Positions 59,787 to 62,594 of a stretch of 62,594 nucleotides of DNA are shown one piece after another. The notes below the pieces were generated by a model. That model worked only from the letters and a program-made list of their open reading frames with translations, ran no database searches and had not been told where the DNA came from. The stretch covers positions 1 through 62,594 of the forward strand of contig CANQCN010000003.1 of NCBI GenBank assembly GCA_947589685.1, given 5' to 3'. The translations under genes were made by a program, and so were the position numbers. Numbering within the stretch: the first letter of the stretch is position 1; each line of letters begins with the position of its first letter. Source of the stretch: an uncultured Clostridia bacterium (lineage in GTDB: Bacteria; Bacillota; Clostridia; Christensenellales; CAG-314).

Positions 59787-61625
59787 TTATCGCGGCAAAA
59801 ACAGACTTCCCAACCGATAAACGAGCAGCGACAGCGCATATGCTACGGCTATTTGAAACGCGGCGGACAACACGCCCTTTTTTCTGCTGCCTTGCTCGGC
59901 GAAGCTTGCTGAACAAGCGGCGACGCACGGCACGGTAAGCAAATTGTAAAGCACAAAGCTGTACGCTCCGAGGGGCGAAACCGCGTCGGCGATCCCGCTC
60001 GGCAGCAAAATTTGCAGCGTCGTCACTACCGTCTCTTTTGCCGCAATTCCCGAAAGTGTCGCCACAGCCAGCTGCCAGCCGCAGCCTCTGTCGTTGAAGC
60101 CGAGCGGGGCAAACAGCGGAGAGATCAACTTTCCCAATCGCGCCAGCATGCTGTTTTCGACGTTTGCGGGGGCAAAACGCACGTCGAAATTCGTAAGCGT
60201 CCACAGCACGACGGACGCGGCGAGAATGATCGTCCCCGCTTTGACCAAAAAAGCTTTGCACCTTTGCCACATTTGGCGCAGCACGTTTCGGGCGCGCGGC
60301 ATACGGTAGGGCGGCAGCTCCATCAAAAACACGTCCCCGCCCTTTTCGCGCACGAACAGCTTCAACAGCAGTCCGCCCACGATTATCGCGGCGATGCTTG
60401 CAAAGTAAAAGCTGACGGCAAACAGCGCGTTTCCGTCAAACGCATACGTTGTAAAAAACGCTATCACAGCCAATTTAGCCGAGCATGGCACAAAGGGCGT
60501 CAGCGTTATCGTAACGTCGCGTTCGCGCGCGTTTTTTATCGTGCGCGTCGACAGTATCGCGGGCACGCTGCAACCGCAGCCCAATATCATGCACACAAAG
60601 CTGCGCCCGCCGAGTCCCAAGCTGTGCAGCATCTTGTCTGTGATGAAAGCGATCCGCGACATATAGCCGCAGCCTTCGAGCAGCGCGATACAGCCGAACA
60701 AAATAGTTATCTGCGGCACAAAGCTCACAACGCTCATCACGCCGCCTATCATTCCGTCGCACACAAGAGAGGTAAGCCAAGGTATTTTCGTGTGCGACAG
60801 CGCGCTCTCTGCGGCAAGTTGAAGCAGCGGAGTAAGCTTGTTTTCTATCAGATCCGTCAGCCCTCCGCCCACGCCGCCCACCGACAGAAAAAACACCGCC
60901 GTCATCACCAACGCGAATATGGGAAACGCCAACCATTTGTTGAGTACGATCTTGTCTATCTTGTCCGTAAGCGTCGACGCGTCGGTTTTCGGTGAGCGGA
61001 CGGCGAGCTTTACGGCTTTTTCTATCAAGGCGTACTTGTCGGCGGCGCTTTCGCTTTGTGCCGCAAGTGGCTCCTGTTTGCTTTTTGCCACTTTCAGGCA
61101 AGCTTTCGTCAGCTTGTCCATACCGTCGTTTTTTGCCGCGGATACGGGTACAAAGGCGCACCGAAAAATTTTTTCCAACGCCGCGCCGTCCACGGCGATC
61201 CCCTTGGCTTTCGCTTCGTCCTGCATATTGAGAGCAACTACCAACGGAATGTTCAGCTCTTTCAACTGCGCGGTAAGCAAAAGATTGCGTTCCAAATTGG
61301 TGGAATCCACAACATTGAGTATTACGTCCGGTTTGCCTTCGCGCAGATATTGCGCGGATATTTTCTCTTCGGGAGTAAACGGTTGAAGCGAGTAACATCC
61401 CGGCGTATCCACGATGTGAAGCTGCGGGGCTTTTCGGCATATTCCCGTTTTGCGTTCCACGGTTACGCCGGGCCAATTGCCCACTTGCTGATCGCTGCCC
61501 GTAAGCGCGTTGAACAGCGTCGTTTTGCCGCTGTTGGGATTGCCCGCAAGAGCGACCACTGTGGGCGGCGCGGCAACGTTGTTTTCGACGGTTTTTATAT
61601 TATTATATATATTTAATTTTTTCAT
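59787..61625 (-). CDS. feoB: Ferrous iron transporter FeoB
   Basis: 612 residues from the ATG at 61625. N-terminal G domain: G1 GNPNSGKTT, G3 DTPGCY, G4 NMQD. The membrane part carries two Gate domains with the CGCSVPAI-type motif (GCGCSVPAILSTRT) and SCSAKL-like PCSAKLAVIAFF. It imports Fe(II) under GTPase control. No Shine-Dalgarno is evident before this start, and a gap of 147 bases separates it from feoA. Shorter than E. coli FeoB, as is common in Clostridia. Confidence 0.94.
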   Translation of the reverse strand: MKKLNIYNNIKTVENNVAAPPTVVALAGNPNSGKTTLFNALTGSDQQVGNWPGVTVERKTGICRKAPQLHIVDTPGCYSLQPFTPEEKISAQYLREGKPDVILNVVDSTNLERNLLLTAQLKELNIPLVVALNMQDEAKAKGIAVDGAALEKIFRCAFVPVSAAKNDGMDKLTKACLKVAKSKQEPLAAQSESAADKYALIEKAVKLAVRSPKTDASTLTDKIDKIVLNKWLAFPIFALVMTAVFFLSVGGVGGGLTDLIENKLTPLLQLAAESALSHTKIPWLTSLVCDGMIGGVMSVVSFVPQITILFGCIALLEGCGYMSRIAFITDKMLHSLGLGGRSFVCMILGCGCSVPAILSTRTIKNARERDVTITLTPFVPCSAKLAVIAFFTTYAFDGNALFAVSFYFASIAAIIVGGLLLKLFVREKGGDVFLMELPPYRMPRARNVLRQMWQRCKAFLVKAGTIILAASVVLWTLTNFDVRFAPANVENSMLARLGKLISPLFAPLGFNDRGCGWQLAVATLSGIAAKETVVTTLQILLPSGIADAVSPLGAYSFVLYNLLTVPCVAACSASFAEQGSRKKGVLSAAFQIAVAYALSLLVYRLGSLFLPR

Positions 61626-61772
61626 AACATTATTAAATAGCGGCTGTGCGGAAAACCGCGATTTTGTCGTGCGCACAAAGTCGTGCGTCGTTTGCGTGTT
61701 GCCCGCACGGCGCAAAATCCGAAACGGGCTGCGCCGCAAGCTTTTCCGTCGCGGCGGTTCGGGGCGAAAAAT

Positions 61773-62045
61773 TCATTTCGGAGGGTCGCCGAATTTTCGT
61801 ACGCGTATCTGCCTTGCCGTTTCTTTGCGCAGGCACAGTCGATAGCCCCTCAATTGGATCTCCATCGGGTCTCCCAAGGGCGCCGTTCGCAGCACTTTTG
61901 CGGCGACTCCCGCGGTCAGCCCCAGCTCGGCAAGCCTTATTTGCGCAACGCCGCTTATCGCGACGACCACGCCCGTCTCGCCCGCTTTCAGCTCGTCGAG
62001 ATTTTTTTCGAAATTGCTTTTTTCGTGTGACGAATCGTTTGACAT
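61773..62045 (-). CDS. feoA: FeoA domain protein
   Basis: 90 residues: a 16-residue polar N-terminal lead (MSNDSSHEKSNFEKN), then the SH3-like FeoA core LDELKAGETGVVVAISG...RLAELGLTAGV...APLGDPMEIQLRGYRLCLRKETARQIRV. The GDP-x-E-x-x-x-R-G-Y-x-L motif is diagnostic. It assists FeoB. It precedes feoB on the same strand. A -10-like TATACT lies about 18 bases before the ATG; no clear Fur-type site was seen. Confidence 0.93.
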   Translation of the reverse strand: MSNDSSHEKSNFEKNLDELKAGETGVVVAISGVAQIRLAELGLTAGVAAKVLRTAPLGDPMEIQLRGYRLCLRKETARQIRVRKFGDPPK

Positions 62046-62265
62046 TTTTCAACGCTCGGTAGTATAATATGAGTACTTTCCGCTCGTTAGAGCGTTTTTT
62101 GTTAACAAAGCTTGTCGGGCGATATGCCCGTCGGCACGAAAAACGTCGTTCGGAAAGAAAAACGCCTCGGTCGGACGAGATGTCGGCGCTGTTTCGCGCA
62201 AAATTTGCGGGGAAAATTTTTCCGCAAAAAGCGCAAAAAACTTGTAAAAAGTTGGTTAAAAACAG

Positions 62266-62294
62266 TTGACACCTTTTGAGGGCTGTGGTATGAT
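62266..62294 (+). promoter_or_regulatory. rRNA promoter directly upstream of 23S
   Basis: -35 TTGACA (62266-62271), 17-bp spacer, -10 TATGAT (62289-62294). It is followed by a GCCGC/GCGGC hairpin (62319-62335 region) and spacer-like DNA (ATTGACAACTGCATA, 62345-62359) of the sort found just before 23S genes. No gene lies in 62046-62492. Confidence 0.8.
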
Positions 62295-62492
62295 TAGTAG
62301 GCTGTTGATTAGGACAGCGCCGCTGTTTTGCGGCAGAAAGGAACATTGACAACTGCATAAAACAATATAAGTTTAGAGTAATCAAATATTAATCGAGTGT
62401 TAATATGCAATAAATCAAAACGATTTTTGCTGCAATGACGCAGAGTTAATAAGAGTTAATTATTCAAGGATCTAACATTGACGTAATTATAC

Positions 62493-62594
62493 GATCAAGC
62501 TACGAAGAGCGTATGGAGGATGCCTTGGCACTAAGCGCCGAAGAAGGACGTGACAAGCTGCGATAAGCTGCGGGGAACTGCAAATAAGTGTCGA
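62493..62594 (+). rRNA. 23S ribosomal RNA, 5' end (runs off the window)
   Basis: From about 62493 the sequence follows the conserved 23S 5' end: GATCAAGCTACGAAGAGCG, then GGATGCCTTGGCACTA, GCCGAAGAAGGACGTGAC and GCGATAAGCTGCGGGGA. It corresponds to the GGUUAAGU...GGAUGCCUUGGCA start in Bacillus. The exact first base is approximate. No 16S gene is upstream. Confidence 0.93.

Noticed and set aside
61626..61772. A possible extra small gene between feoA and feoB
   Set aside because: The gap has open frames but no ribosome site, no domain, and an inconsistent codon pattern.
62078..62100. Forward terminator CGCTC-GTTA-GAGCG-TTTTTT upstream of the rRNA promoter
   Set aside because: Only a 5-bp stem with no forward gene before it; it may be chance or part of the feoA upstream region.
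61633..62385. Reverse open frame of 250 residues overlapping feoA
   Set aside because: Shadow of feoA in another frame with no domain; feoA has a diagnostic motif set.

Overview
The window reads as chromosomal DNA from an uncultured, spore-forming, Gram-positive-type anaerobe, most likely a gut Clostridia (Bacillota) lineage. The main pointers are SpmA, SpmB and SpoIIE side by side, many lipobox (II) signal peptides on secreted proteins, AGGAGG-type ribosome binding sites, a three-gene rpsF-ssb-rpsR operon, FeoA/FeoB, and a type II style CRISPR repeat. No respiratory or outer-membrane genes are visible. The species cannot be named from this sequence alone.

Layout. 0-3 kb is an accessory edge: a truncated tRNA 3' end at the very start, a Fic protein and a DUF234-type ATPase. 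3-11 kb holds small redox and FMN-type genes, the TldE/TldD pair, then a forward run of membrane protein, uracil-DNA glycosylase, alpha/beta hydrolase and a MacB-like fused ABC transporter. 11-15 kb is core information processing (rpsF-ssb-rpsR, rsmA, tilS), interrupted by an intergenic stretch that folds into long hairpins and looks like an unrecognised structured RNA. 15-22 kb has an M14 carboxypeptidase, a PHP phosphatase and an ABC exporter whose ATPase is fused to a YwaF-like membrane protein. 22-26 kb is one large repeat-bearing lipoprotein. 25.8-29.7 kb is the reverse operon metG-tatD-radical SAM-queH. 30-34.7 kb is spmA-spmB-spoIIE, a stand-alone GlmU-like acyltransferase domain and an Sfp-type phosphopantetheinyl transferase.

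35-51.5 kb is an alpha-glucan utilisation locus: a putative starch-binding lipoprotein, MalE-, MalF- and MalG-type ABC transporter parts, an amylase lipoprotein, an 871-residue MalK-type ATPase with a large coiled-coil extension, a pullulanase lipoprotein, a small lipoprotein, a reverse-strand membrane protein and a cytoplasmic GH13 enzyme. The implied pathway is binding and debranching of glucan at the cell surface, import of maltodextrins, and hydrolysis inside the cell. Strong hairpins without U-tracts lie between malE/malF and malK/pullulanase. The upstream leader has two near-identical hairpin repeats.

51.5-54 kb has a Met-Glu-Val tRNA cluster, an AT-rich orphan gene and a small type II style CRISPR array with no cas genes in the window. 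53.6-59.7 kb carries pyridoxamine kinase, a GNAT, a three-gene ABC transporter, a FlaR-like kinase and a membrane-tethered Mrr-like protein. The window ends with feoB/feoA (reverse) and the 5' end of a 23S rRNA gene that follows its own promoter with no 16S gene before it. The best candidates for undescribed biology are the MalK-coiled-coil protein, the YwaF-ABC fusion, the rpsR-rsmA intergenic RNA, and the apparently leaderless rsmA and phosphopantetheinyl transferase genes.
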